A stretch of DNA of 64,000 nt. It comes from Nonomuraea wenchangensis (GTDB taxonomy: Bacteria > Actinomycetota > Actinomycetes > Streptosporangiales > Streptosporangiaceae). The first letter of the stretch is position 1. Each line of letters starts with the position of its first letter. Below are positions 25,533 through 34,886 of the stretch, one piece after another. The stretch spans positions 124,001-188,000 of the forward strand of contig NZ_FOHX01000022.1 of assembly GCF_900111685.1 (NCBI RefSeq). Reading direction: 5' to 3'. A model generated the notes under the pieces. That model made no database searches. It saw only the letters and a list, made by a program, of their open reading frames with translations, and was not told the DNA's origin. A program made the position numbers and the translations under genes.

Positions 25533-26761
25533 GCGACGTCCGTGAGGCGATCGCCCGGGCCCACCACGACGAGTGGGCGCGGGTGATCGCCTCCCTGACC
25601 AGGCGTTTCGGTGACCTCGACATCGCCGAGGAGGCGGCCGCCGAGGCGTTCGCGGCCGCCGTCGAGCGGTGGCCGGCCGACGGCGTGCCGCCCAACCCCG
25701 GCGCCTGGCTGACCACCACCGCCAACCGCAAGGCCATCGACCGGATCCGCCGCGAGAACAAACGCGACGACAAACACAAGGAGGCCCGGATGGTGTACGA
25801 CGACCCGCCCGAGCCTGTCGGCGCCATCGACGACGACCGGCTCCGGCTGATCTTCACCTGCTGCCACCCGGCGCTGGCGATGCAAACCCGCGTAGCGCTG
25901 ACGCTGCGCATGGTCGGCGGCCTGACCGTGCCCGAGATCGCCCGCGCCTACCTGGTGGCCGAGAGTGCCATGGGACAGCGGATCACCCGCGCCAAGGCCA
26001 AGATCAAGGCGGCCCGCATCCCCTACCGGGTGCCATCCGCCGAGGATTTGCCGGCCCGCGTCTCCGGCGTCCTCGCCGTCCTGTACCTCGTGTTCAACGA
26101 AGGCTACCTGGCGACCGGCCCCGACACCGATCCCCTACGTCCCGACCTGACCATCGAGGCGATCCGGCTCACCCGCCTGATCCGTGCCCTCATGCCCGGC
26201 GACGGCGAGGTGGCCGGGCTGCTGGCGCTGATGCTCCTCACCGAGGCCCGGCGCACCGCCCGGGTCTCGGCCGGCGGCGAACTGGTCCCTCCCACCGAGC
26301 AGAACCGCGGGGCCTGGGACACAGGCCTGATCGCCGAGGGCCACCGGCTGGTGCGCGAGCGTCTCGCCGCTGCCGCCGCCGGCGTGGCTCCGGGCCGCTA
26401 TCAGATCCTCGCTGCGATCAACGCCGTGCACACCTCCGCCCGCGACATCCGCGACACCGACTGGTCACAGGTCCTGGCCCTCTACGACCAGCTCGTCCGC
26501 CTCGATTCCTCGCCGATCATCGCCCTCAACCGGGCCGTCGCGGTCGCCGAACTCGACGGCCCGCAGGTGGCCTTGGCGGCCGTCGACCGCCTTGAGGACA
26601 CGCTGACCGGCTATCACGCCTACCACGCCACCCGCGCCGACCTGCTGCGCCGGCTGGGCCAAAGCCGGCAGGCGTGCGCGGCCTACGACAAAGCCATCGA
26701 ACTGGCGGGCAACACCGCCGAGACCGCCTACCTCACCCGCCGCCGCGACCAACTGCGATAG
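25529..26761 (+). CDS. ECF42-type RNA polymerase sigma factor with C-terminal TPR-like extension
   Basis: The GTG at 25529 overlaps the DGPF stop and gives a 410-aa protein. Residues about 5-80 form sigma region 2 (FGDLDIAEEAAAEAFAAAVE, then NPGAWLTTTANRKAIDRIRR) and about 110-170 region 4 (LTVPEIARAYLVAESAMGQR). The remaining 230 residues are a helical extension with LYLVFNEGYLATGP and TPR-like repeats near 325-400, which is required for activity in characterised ECF42 members. No anti-sigma gene is near. Control is likely through the DGPF partner. Confidence 0.93.
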   Translation: MSDVREAIARAHHDEWARVIASLTRRFGDLDIAEEAAAEAFAAAVERWPADGVPPNPGAWLTTTANRKAIDRIRRENKRDDKHKEARMVYDDPPEPVGAIDDDRLRLIFTCCHPALAMQTRVALTLRMVGGLTVPEIARAYLVAESAMGQRITRAKAKIKAARIPYRVPSAEDLPARVSGVLAVLYLVFNEGYLATGPDTDPLRPDLTIEAIRLTRLIRALMPGDGEVAGLLALMLLTEARRTARVSAGGELVPPTEQNRGAWDTGLIAEGHRLVRERLAAAAAGVAPGRYQILAAINAVHTSARDIRDTDWSQVLALYDQLVRLDSSPIIALNRAVAVAELDGPQVALAAVDRLEDTLTGYHAYHATRADLLRRLGQSRQACAAYDKAIELAGNTAETAYLTRRRDQLR

Positions 26762-26889
26762 CGCCCACAGATCCCGATCAGACGTCTACGTCGACCACGT
26801 CGGCGGCGACCACCTGGCGGCGGCCATCGACCTGTTCCCGCGCCTCACCAGCCGCTTTTCCGGTGAGAGCCGACCATCAGCACCTGGTA

Positions 26890-26908
26890 CGGCTTGCCTG
26901 GCAAGCCG
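26890..26908. terminator. perfect 9-bp palindrome between convergent genes
   Basis: CGGCTTGCC (26890-26898), one T, then GGCAAGCCG (26900-26908). It lies in the 200-bp gap between the convergent sigma factor and NucA/NucB-like genes, where a bidirectional terminator is expected. There is no T-tract. Confidence 0.45.
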
Positions 26909-26961
26909 CGCCCCCGCAGCCGGCGGAGCCGTGCCTTGCCAGGCAGACAGTCCGATCCCGA

Positions 26962-28179
26962 TCAGATGACGCGGACCTGGAAATCGTCCCCGTCCAGCAC
27001 CCGGGACTTGTAGTAGAAGGCGCCCAGATCGGCCCCGCCGAGACTGTTCTCAGCCAAGGGGATGATGCAGACGCTGTAGCCGCCGGAGTCGGTGGCGGCG
27101 CGCGACGGCAACCACGAGGCGTTGCAGTTGAACTCGTACGCGCTGTTCCAGCTGAAGAGGAAGATGTTGCGGCCGTACGGCTGGGAGTACGCACCGTTGT
27201 AGGTCGACTTGAACGGATACTCGTCACACGACCAGGTCCCCGGAGTCGTGGGCTTGGGATACCCCGGAGGGCAGGCCGTCTTGTAGTTGTTGTCGATGAG
27301 CGTCTCGTTCTGGGTCCTGGTCAGGACGCTCCTCATCTTGAAATGGTTGATGGCGAGCTGGAGATGGCGGGCGTACGCCGGATAGCGATACGTCAGGACG
27401 TCGTGCACCGGGCGGACCGAGTCGTAGACGCAGCCCTTCGGGTAACCGGGCAGCGCGTCGTCGCAGCGGTGCACGGCCGGCGCCGTGATCGACGGGTTCG
27501 TCGTCGGATTGACCCACGCCGCGTTGGCGAACCAGTACCTCATCCCGGCGTGCGCGTTCCACTTGTAGCCGCCCGGCGGGCTGGAGAAGTACGCGGTGGT
27601 GGAGAGGACGCGGCCGGGAAGCGCCGACGCGCCGACCGACCCGATCCTGGACACCGTGCAACTGGCCAGGCACTGCGGCTCGGCGTAGACGGCACTGTCG
27701 AGCACCGCCGGGATCGCCGGGCCGGCCACCGTGTTGGCCTGGTAGTGCCACGACTGGCTCCAGTCCAGGCTGCTGTAGTCGAGGACCGTGAGACTGGAGA
27801 CGGTGTACTGGATCGAGCCGATGACGACCCCGTTGGGCACCGTGAAGATGAGCAGGATTCCGTCCTCGATCACGCAGTTCGCCGTCCGGCTCAGGGTGGG
27901 GCTCCCGCCGCAGATGTCGGCGGCGATCCCGGCCTCGCCCTCGGAGGTCTTCGACGCGCCGGCTTTCCTCGTCTGCTTACGGACGCAGGTGGCGGTCCCG
28001 GACTTGCCGTCCGCGGCGAGCGCCGCCGCCTCCTGCTTGAGGTCGGTGCCGCACGCCTGCGCGACGGCGGGTTCGGGGGTGGGCTTGTCCGGCGCCGCCG
28101 CCGTCGCCGAGGCGGCGGGGACGAACACGGATAACAGTCCTAAAGCGACACTTGCCATCCCCGCTTTCCATCTGACCAC
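26962..28179 (-). CDS. secreted NucA/NucB-like deoxyribonuclease-domain protein
   Basis: The GTG start at 28179 gives a 405-aa precursor with a Sec signal (hydrophobic core about residues 9-25, AXA-type cleavage after ASA/TAAA near 24-29). The C-terminal third contains the WSCDEYPFKSTYNGA motif near residues 316-330, typical of the NucA/NucB extracellular nuclease domain. The Asp-Glu pair there belongs to the presumed active site. Several paired cysteines suggest disulfides. The N-terminal two thirds are not recognised. It diverges from the AfsR-type regulator at 28254 by 74 bp, so secretion of this protein may be under its control. Confidence 0.75.
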   Translation of the reverse strand: MVRWKAGMASVALGLLSVFVPAASATAAAPDKPTPEPAVAQACGTDLKQEAAALAADGKSGTATCVRKQTRKAGASKTSEGEAGIAADICGGSPTLSRTANCVIEDGILLIFTVPNGVVIGSIQYTVSSLTVLDYSSLDWSQSWHYQANTVAGPAIPAVLDSAVYAEPQCLASCTVSRIGSVGASALPGRVLSTTAYFSSPPGGYKWNAHAGMRYWFANAAWVNPTTNPSITAPAVHRCDDALPGYPKGCVYDSVRPVHDVLTYRYPAYARHLQLAINHFKMRSVLTRTQNETLIDNNYKTACPPGYPKPTTPGTWSCDEYPFKSTYNGAYSQPYGRNIFLFSWNSAYEFNCNASWLPSRAATDSGGYSVCIIPLAENSLGGADLGAFYYKSRVLDGDDFQVRVI

Positions 28180-28253
28180 GGGTTACTCCCTTCGTAAAAA
28201 AGAGACGTCAGGCGAAGGAGAACCCCGGCCTCTGGACAGGCTCTGGAGGTTTG

Positions 28254-31140
28254 ATGAACACTGTGGCGGTGCTGGTCGTCCAGGTGCTCGGCCGCCTGCG
28301 GGTGTGGCACGACGACCGCGAGGTCGACGCCGGGCCACCCGCCCGCCGCCTGATGCTGGGAGTCCTGGCGCTCAACGCCGGACGGCTCACTACCCGCCGG
28401 GAGCTGATCGAGTCGCTGTGGGGCCAACGGCCCCCGTCAAGCGCCGTCAACGTCCTGCACACCCACACCAAACACCTGCGCCGCCTGCTCGACCCCCGCC
28501 ACAGCCCACGCGGCCAGGACGGCGTGCTCTCCACCGTCGGCGACGGCTACCTGCTGCGCCTGCCGGACGACGCCCTCGACCTGCTGCGCTTCCGGCGTAC
28601 CGTGACCGCCGCACGGCAGGCCGAAAGCTGCGGCGACCCGGCGCGAGCCGCCGCGCTCTACCGCGAGGCACTGCGGCTGTGGGAGGACGACGACCCCCTC
28701 TGCGACGTGCCGGCGCTCGAAGACCACCCCAAGGTGTGGGGCCTCAAGACCGAACGCCGCCGCGCCCAACTGTCCTACTGGGACCTGATGCTACGGACCG
28801 GCAACGCCGCCGAGATCATCGCCGCACTGGCCGTACAGGGCGCCGCCAACCCGCTCGACGAAGCCGTACAGGCCACCCTGATCCGCGCCTACCAGGCGAC
28901 AGGCCAGCGCGCGATCGCCTTCGACCGGTACGAGACCACCCGCCGCGCCCTGGCCGACGAACTGGGCGTGGAACCCAGCGACGAGCTCCGCCGGGCACAC
29001 CGGCACCTGCTCCAGGAGCAGGAAAGCCGCACCACGCAGATGATCCCGCGGCAACTCCCGGCGCCGGTTCCGGACTTCACCGGACGCGCCGACGAACTCG
29101 CCCAGCTCGACGCCGCCCACGCCCACCGCCCACCTGGGATCGCGATCATCTGCGGCACCGCCGGCGTGGGCAAGACCGCACTCGCCGTCCACTGGGGCCA
29201 CCACCACCGCCAACTGTTCCCCCACGGACGCATCCACCTCGACCTGCGCGGCGACGACACCGAACACGCACTGCCCCCGCACGAGGCGCTCGGCCGCCTG
29301 CTGACCGCCGTCGGCGTACCCGACCAGGACATCCCGGCCGACACCCAGTCCCGGGCCGCCCGCTGGCGCACCGAGACCGACGGCCGCAGACTCCTCGTAC
29401 TGCTGGACAACGCGGCCTCGGCCGACCAGGTACGCCCCCTGCTGCCCGGCACCCACGACACCCTCGTCCTGATCACCAGCCGCGACCGACTCGCCGCCCT
29501 GGCCGCCCTGCACGGCGCCCACCGCGTCGAACTCGACCTGCTGCCCCGCACCGACGCCGTCCACCTGCTGCGCCGACTGCTGGGCGAACGGGCCGGCACC
29601 GACCCCGGCAGCCTCGACTCGCTCGCCGCCATCTGCGCCCGCCTGCCCCTGGCGCTGCGCCTGGCCGCAGAATACGCCGGAGCCCAGGCCCACCTGCCGC
29701 TCGCCGGCGTGGTGACACGCCTGCACCGGACCGCTGAACCTGCTCGACTGGGGCGGCGGAGCAGCCATCCGGCGCGTCTTCGGCTGCTCCTACCGGCTGC
29801 TCGACGCCGACGCGCAACGCCTGTTCCGGCTGCTGAGCCTGAACCCGGCACCGTACTCCACCCTGGCCTGCGCGGCGGCGCTGGCCGACGTCGGCGAGAT
29901 CGACGCGGCCCGGCTCCTGCACCGGCTCGCCTCGGCACACCTGCTGCGATGCGACGCCCTCGGACGCTACGGATTCCACGACCTGCTGCGCGCCTACGCC
30001 GCCGAGACGAGCCTCGCCACCGACCGCGAGACCGAACGGCAGGCCGCCTCCGACAGGCTGCTGGACCACTACTGCGAGACCGCCGTCGAAGCCGGCGACA
30101 CCCTCTACCCCGGCTGGAGCGGGAGCAGACGGCACGCCGGACTCGCACTCAAGCCCAGCGGCGTCACCCTCTCACCCGACGCCGCACTGTCCTGGCTGGA
30201 CAGCGAACTCGCGTCGTTCGGCACGATCTGCCAGTTCGCGGTCAGACAGGGACGACCCGAACGGGCCGTCACCCTCGCCGCCGCCCTGCACCGCTACCTG
30301 GAAGCGGGCCACGGCACCGAAGCCCTGTCCATCTACGACTGCGCCATCGACGCCGCACGACAGATGGCAGACCCGCAGGGCGAGGCGCATCTGCGCACCA
30401 ACGCCGGAGTCATCCTGCGCCTCCTCGGCCGGTACGCCCCCGCCGTAGAGGAACTGAGCCGAGCCCTTGAGCTGTGCCGGCGCACCGGCAACCGCCACGG
30501 CCAGGCCCGCGCCCTGTCCAACCTGGGCATCATCGAAGAACGCCTCGGCGAGTTCACCTCCTCGGCCGCCCGGCACAGCGAGGCCATCGCGCTCTACCGC
30601 GACATCGACGACCCCTTCGGCCAGGCCGCGGCGCTCACCAACCTCGGCAACCTGGAGGAGTCGATCGGCGAGCACACCGAGGCGGCCCGGCACCTCCTGG
30701 CCGCGCACGACATCTTCGCCACGCTCGGTGAACGTTCCGGACAGGCCATCGCCCTGTGCAACCTCGGCCAGATCTACACCGCGCTCGGCGAGGACACGCT
30801 CGCCGTCACGAAACTGCGCGAAGCGCTGACCCTCTTCCGCGAGATCGAGCACCGTGACGGTGAAGCGACCGCGCTGAGCAACCTCGGCACGGCCCTGTGC
30901 CGCCAGGCCAGCTTCGACGAGTCCCTGTGGCACCTGGAGCAGGCACTGGAGATCTTCCGGTCCACCAGCCACAGGTACGGCGAGGCGAGCGTACTCAACG
31001 CCCTCGGCGAGACGCTGCGCACCATGGGCCGCGACGGCGAGGCGGCGCAGCGGCACCGGCTGGCGCTGGCGATCGCCGCCGAGACCGGCGACGAGGACGA
31101 GCGGGGGCGCGCCGCCGCCGCGCTCGAAAGCCTCGGCTGA
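28254..31140 (+). pseudogene. AfsR/SARP-type regulator (BTAD, NB-ARC, TPR) split by a frameshift
   Basis: A GGAGG at 28245-28249 precedes the ATG. The first part has an OmpR-type winged helix (about 1-95), the BTAD domain (about 100-250) and an NB-ARC ATPase with CGTAGVGKTALA as P-loop and RRLLVLLDNAASAD as Walker B. Near 29727-29731 the reading frame must move from frame 3 to frame 1 (HR, then PLNLLDWGGG) to continue into the normal ARC2 region and about eight TPR repeats ending at 31140. A TGA at 29713 in the new frame limits the shift to 29716-29732. One base was gained or two were lost. As written the product would be a SARP-NB-ARC protein with a wrong tail. A sequencing error is possible. 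Confidence 0.85.
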
Positions 31141-31158
31141 GACCCGGTTTTGGAAGAC

Positions 31159-31183
31159 GTACGGGCGAAGCCCGTGCCTTTTT
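31159..31183 (+). terminator. intrinsic terminator after the AfsR-type gene
   Basis: ACGGGC (31161-31166), GAA loop, GCCCGT (31170-31175), extended by a G-T and a G-C pair, followed by CC and five T (31179-31183). It lies 20 bases past the stop at 31140. Confidence 0.8.
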
Positions 31184-31286
31184 GGTGTTGGTCGTGGTGA
31201 TGTGCTGAACGATACGCCTGCCTTTACATTGTAGATTTATACTCCGGGGAACCTTGCGCCTTGGGCGAAGATGGGGGTCTGACATC

Positions 31287-32522
31287 GTGCGATTCGCGCC
31301 GCCGAGCGTCGATCTGACGGCACTGCGCAGCCCTGCCTTCCGGCTGATCGCGCTGGCGCAGCTCGGGTTCGTCCTGGGCGAGCAGGTCCTGGTGGTCGCC
31401 GTCACCGTTTCGGTGCTCGGTGCCGGAGGCGATGCGGCCACGGTCGGCGTCGTGCTGGCCGCCAAGGGCATCGCGTCGTTGTGCCTGCTCCTGCCCGGGG
31501 GAGTCTGGTCGGATCGGCTGCCCCGGCGGCGGATCCTGACCGTCATGCTCGTGGTCGACGCGATCACGGCGGGGGTCCCCCTGCTGGTGACCGGGAGCTT
31601 ATGGCCGGCCGCCGTCATGTTCGTGCTCGGCGCGGCGGAGGCGTTCATCCGGCCCGCGCTCAACGCCGTCCTGGCCGGTGTGCTGGAGGAGGGCCAGCGG
31701 GTCTCCGGCCGGGCCCTGGTCAACATCTGCACCCGGCTCGGGGTCGTCACCGGTCCGGTGGCGGGCACACTGCTCGCCGGTGGGAGCATGGCCTTTCCCT
31801 TCGTGCTGGCGGCGCTGGTGTTCGCCGCGAGCGCGTTCGCTTTCCGGCGACTCGCCGAGCCGTCGTGGACGCCGGTGGCCCGCCGTTCCCTGCTCAAGGA
31901 GGCGATGGCGGGATTCGCCGACGCCGGGCGGCGGCCGTGGCTGACGGCGCTCCTGCTGTTCTCCCCGATCAGCCTCATGTTCGTGATCGCGCCCAGCCAG
32001 GTGCTGCTGCCCGTGCTGAGCCGGGACACGTTCGGCTCCTTCACGGCGTACGGCACGGCCCTGGCGTGCTACGGCGCCGGCGGGCTGATCAGCAGCGTCA
32101 CGATGATGGCCTGGCGGCCACGGCGCCCGGGAGTCGTGGCCATGTGCGCGATGGCGTCGTATGCCCTCGTCCCTCTCGGCCTGCTGTACGCCCCTTCGGT
32201 GTGGATCCTGTTCTGCTGCTACCTCGTGGCCGGGTTCGGCGTCGAGACCTATGCCTTGTGCTGGGACGTTGCGATGTACCGCGAGGTGCCTGACCATCTG
32301 ATCGGCCGGATCACCTCGCTGGCCTGGCTCAGCACCTTCGGCCTCATGCCGTTCGGCCAGGCCCTGACCGGGCCGCTGACGGACCTGGCCGGCGACGGTG
32401 CCGTCCTCCTGACCGCGGCGGGGCTCGTGCTGGTGATCCCGCCGTGTCTGCTCCTCGTCGCCGGCATGCCTCACCTGCGCGGCACCCGTACGCCGCGGAC
32501 GACGTCAGGACCCCCCGCGTGA
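31287..32522 (+). CDS. MFS transporter, enterobactin-exporter (EntS)-like
   Basis: The GTG at 31287 follows GGGGG at about 31276-31280 and gives 411 aa. A TTG at 31254 behind GGGGA is an alternative start. The protein has about 12 membrane helices, a WSDRLPRRRILTVMLVVDA motif A loop and the even-spaced FVLGAAEAFIRPALNAVLAG helix typical of the EntS/YfiS MFS branch, which exports siderophores and other metabolites. A TATACT -10 is visible at 31238-31243 in an AT-rich leader. The gene stands between the AfsR-type regulator and the arsenic island, and its substrate is unknown. Confidence 0.85.
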   Translation: MRFAPPSVDLTALRSPAFRLIALAQLGFVLGEQVLVVAVTVSVLGAGGDAATVGVVLAAKGIASLCLLLPGGVWSDRLPRRRILTVMLVVDAITAGVPLLVTGSLWPAAVMFVLGAAEAFIRPALNAVLAGVLEEGQRVSGRALVNICTRLGVVTGPVAGTLLAGGSMAFPFVLAALVFAASAFAFRRLAEPSWTPVARRSLLKEAMAGFADAGRRPWLTALLLFSPISLMFVIAPSQVLLPVLSRDTFGSFTAYGTALACYGAGGLISSVTMMAWRPRRPGVVAMCAMASYALVPLGLLYAPSVWILFCCYLVAGFGVETYALCWDVAMYREVPDHLIGRITSLAWLSTFGLMPFGQALTGPLTDLAGDGAVLLTAAGLVLVIPPCLLLVAGMPHLRGTRTPRTTSGPPA

Positions 32523-32587
32523 TCTCCACCGACCCGGTCTTCTGTGTAGGGGAAGCCTGGGGCTTTCGCATTCCTCATTCATCTACT

Positions 32588-32603
32588 ATCGTCGATTGAC
32601 GAT
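32588..32603. promoter_or_regulatory. operator/promoter of the first ArsR gene
   Basis: ATCGTC (32588-32593) and GACGAT (32598-32603) form a perfect inverted repeat with a 4-bp spacer that runs into the ATG at 32602. TACTAT at 32584-32589 is a plausible -10, which would put the transcript start almost on the start codon. Autorepression by the ArsR protein is expected. Confidence 0.55.
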
Positions 32604-32937
32604 GGATGAGTCGAAGGAGCCGCTGCCGCGTGCGGAGGCCGAGGAGTACGCGAGCTGGTTCAAGGCGCTGGCCGACGCCACCCGGATCCAGATCGTGTCG
32701 CTGCTGGCCCGGCGGCGCGCGCCGATGAGCGTGGGCGAGATCGTGGCCGAGTCCGGGGTGGGTCAGTCCACCGTCTCGCACCACCTGAAGATCCTGGCCG
32801 AGGTGCGATTCGTCCTGGTGGAGCGGCAGGGCACGTCCAGCCTGTACCGGATCAACGACAACTGCGTGAGCTGTTTCCCCACCGCCGCCGACGTGGTGAT
32901 GGGCAAACCCGTGCCGGACGCGCCGGTCTGCGACTGA
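32602..32937 (+). CDS. arsR: ArsR-family repressor 1 (C-terminal cysteine type)
   Basis: The 111-aa winged-helix protein has the ArsR core FKALADATRIQIVSLLARR and recognition helix GQSTVSHHLKIL. It lacks the CxC in the DNA-binding helix. Instead cysteines cluster at the C-terminus (NDNCVSCFP and the final VCD), as in other arsenite-sensing layouts. A TTG six bases upstream is an alternative start. It is nine bases ahead of the ArsM-ArsN1 fusion and forms an operon with it, so As(III) or MAs(III) release of repression is the likely trigger. Confidence 0.9.
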   Translation: MDESKEPLPRAEAEEYASWFKALADATRIQIVSLLARRRAPMSVGEIVAESGVGQSTVSHHLKILAEVRFVLVERQGTSSLYRINDNCVSCFPTAADVVMGKPVPDAPVCD

Positions 32938-32946
32938 GGAGATCTC

Positions 32947-34152
32947 ATGGCCCATGACGAGATCGTCGACCACTACTCCGCCCTGGCCCGTACCGCGCTG
33001 GCCGGGCAGCGCATCACCGACGGCGGCTTCGGGCCGGCCTGCTACGACGACACCGCGGCGCTTCCCGACGGGGCGGTCCTGGCCAGTCTGGGGTGTGGCA
33101 ACCCGGTCGCCGTCGCCGACCTGCGCGCCGGTGAGACGGTGCTCGACCTCGGCTCCGGTGGCGGCATCGACGTGCTGCTGTCGGCCCGCCGCGTCGGCCC
33201 GCACGGCACCGTCTTCGGCCTGGACGCCAGCCCGGCCATGGTGGACCTGGCCCGGCGCAACGCCGAACAGGCGGGCACGTCCAACGTGCGATTCCTGCAC
33301 GGCACGATCGAGGCGATCCCACTGCCCGGCCACGCGGTCGACGTGGTCATCTCCAACTGCGTGATCAATCTGTCCGACGACAAGGCGGCCGTGCTGGCCG
33401 AGGCGTTCCGGGTGCTGCGACCCGGTGGCCGGTTCGGTGTGAGCGACGTCGTCACCGCGCAGGTGCTCGACGAGCAGGCTCGCCAGCGGGCCGAGCAGCG
33501 CATCGGCTGCGTCGCCGGATCGCTCACCGTGCAGGAGTACCGGGACCTGCTCGCCGCGGCCGGCTTCATCGCCGTCACGATCACGTTGACCGCCGATCAC
33601 GGCGACGGGGTGCACTCGGCCATCGTCCAGGCCGTCAAGCCCGCCATCGGGCCCGGCCTGGAGATCCGGCCGATGCGCGAAGGCGACGCCGAGCAGGTGC
33701 TGGCGATCTACCAGGCCGGGCTGGACACCGGTCAGGCCAGCTTTGAGACCACCGCGCCCAGCTGGGATGCCTTCACCGCGAGCCGGCTGCCGCACCTGCG
33801 GTACGTGGCGGTGGATGTCGATTCCGGCGAGGTGCTCGGCTGGGTGGCCGCAGCGGCGGTCTCGGCCCGCCCGGTGTATGCGGGCGTGGTGGAGCACAGC
33901 ATCTACGTCCACCCCGGCTGCCAGGCCCACGGCATCGGCCGCGCGCTGCTGAGCGCGTTCATCGCGGCCGCCGAGGACGCCGGCGTGTGGACGATCCAGT
34001 CGGGCGTCTTCGGCGAGAACACCGCGAGCCTGAGCCTGCACCAGGCGCTCGGCTTCCGCGTCGTGGGCACCCGCGAGCGCGTCGGCCGCCACCACGGCGT
34101 CTGGCGCGACGTGATGCTGATCGAACGCCGTAGCGCTGTGATCGGCGCCTGA
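32947..34152 (+). CDS. arsM: arsenite methyltransferase (ArsM) fused to ArsN1-like N-acetyltransferase
   Basis: Residues 1-235 are an ArsM S-adenosylmethionine methyltransferase with VLDLGSGGGIDVLL as the SAM motif near 65-78. The As(III)-binding cysteines are all present: Cys50 in SLGCGNP, Cys138 in VISNCVINL and Cys188 in RIGCVAGS, plus Cys32. Residues 238-400 are a complete GNAT domain of the phosphinothricin acetyltransferase/ArsN1 type (IRPMREGDAEQVLAIY, EHSIYVHPGCQAHGIGRALL, HQALGFRVVG). ArsM makes methylated arsenicals, and ArsN1 acetylates the amino group of arsinothricin. Joining both in one 401-aa chain is not the usual arrangement. The gene follows an ArsR gene by nine bases. Confidence 0.92.
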   Translation: MAHDEIVDHYSALARTALAGQRITDGGFGPACYDDTAALPDGAVLASLGCGNPVAVADLRAGETVLDLGSGGGIDVLLSARRVGPHGTVFGLDASPAMVDLARRNAEQAGTSNVRFLHGTIEAIPLPGHAVDVVISNCVINLSDDKAAVLAEAFRVLRPGGRFGVSDVVTAQVLDEQARQRAEQRIGCVAGSLTVQEYRDLLAAAGFIAVTITLTADHGDGVHSAIVQAVKPAIGPGLEIRPMREGDAEQVLAIYQAGLDTGQASFETTAPSWDAFTASRLPHLRYVAVDVDSGEVLGWVAAAAVSARPVYAGVVEHSIYVHPGCQAHGIGRALLSAFIAAAEDAGVWTIQSGVFGENTASLSLHQALGFRVVGTRERVGRHHGVWRDVMLIERRSAVIGA

Positions 34153-34259
34153 GCGACCGCAAGGGCCTGCTCATGCCGCCGCGAGGGACAGCGGCGCTTC
34201 GCGGCGCGGCACCGAGGAGCGGACCGCCGGCGGCGCGCCGGTCTTGGCCGCTGCCCGGA

Positions 34260-34886
34260 TCACTTCTCTTCGGGCGGCGGGTACAGGCCCGCCTGGCGGT
34301 AGACGGCCCTCAGGTAGCGGAGCATCTCGGTGGCGTCCGGCGGGTCGGGCTGCAGGACGCGGTAGGTCACCGCACCGGCCATCATGTCGATGAGCACGTC
34401 CAGGTCGGCGTCGACGGCCACCAGGCCGTCCTGCTGGGCGCGGCGCAGCATCGCGGCGGCCAGTTCGCGGCGCGGCAGGATGTAGTGCCGCCAGTAGACC
34501 TCCATCAGCGCCGGATGGCTGACCGCCGAACCCATGATCCGGGCCACCAGCGCCCGGAAGCCGGTGCTCGCGGCCATCTCCGCCGCCGCGGGCAGGACGC
34601 GCTCGATCAGGTCGCGCGGCTCCAGCGCGTACACCTCGGCCGCGGACGGGGTGACCTCGGCGCGGACCCACTGCTCGATGGCCTGGGCGAGCAGGTCCTC
34701 CTTGCTGCTCCAGCGGCGATACAGGGTCAGCTTGCCCACCCCCGCGCGTTTGGCCACCTGTTCCATGCTGGTGCCCTCGACGCCCCGCTCGACGAACAGC
34801 TCCAGCGCCGCGGCCAGGATCGCGGCGTCGGTCTCCGGGTCGCGCGGGCGGCCCCGTCCCCGGGGGGATCCCTGAGGGACGGTCAT
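34260..34886 (-). CDS. TetR-family transcriptional regulator
   Basis: The ATG at 34886 overlaps the stop of the FAD monooxygenase (ATGA at 34883-34886), giving 208 aa. The longer in-frame extension is the monooxygenase read out of frame. The helix-turn-helix MEQVAKRAGVGKLTLYRRWS lies near residues 41-60 after the RGRGRPRDPETDAAIL lead typical of this group. It is the second gene of the operon and presumably represses it. The A/T-rich tract at about 36380-36430, upstream of the monooxygenase, is where the operator should be. Confidence 0.92.
   Translation of the reverse strand: MTVPQGSPRGRGRPRDPETDAAILAAALELFVERGVEGTSMEQVAKRAGVGKLTLYRRWSSKEDLLAQAIEQWVRAEVTPSAAEVYALEPRDLIERVLPAAAEMAASTGFRALVARIMGSAVSHPALMEVYWRHYILPRRELAAAMLRRAQQDGLVAVDADLDVLIDMMAGAVTYRVLQPDPPDATEMLRYLRAVYRQAGLYPPPEEK

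Noticed and set aside
29716..29732. Programmed ribosomal frameshift in the AfsR-type gene
   Set aside because: No slippery heptamer and no downstream pseudoknot are evident, and SARP regulators are not known to use recoding. An indel is more likely.
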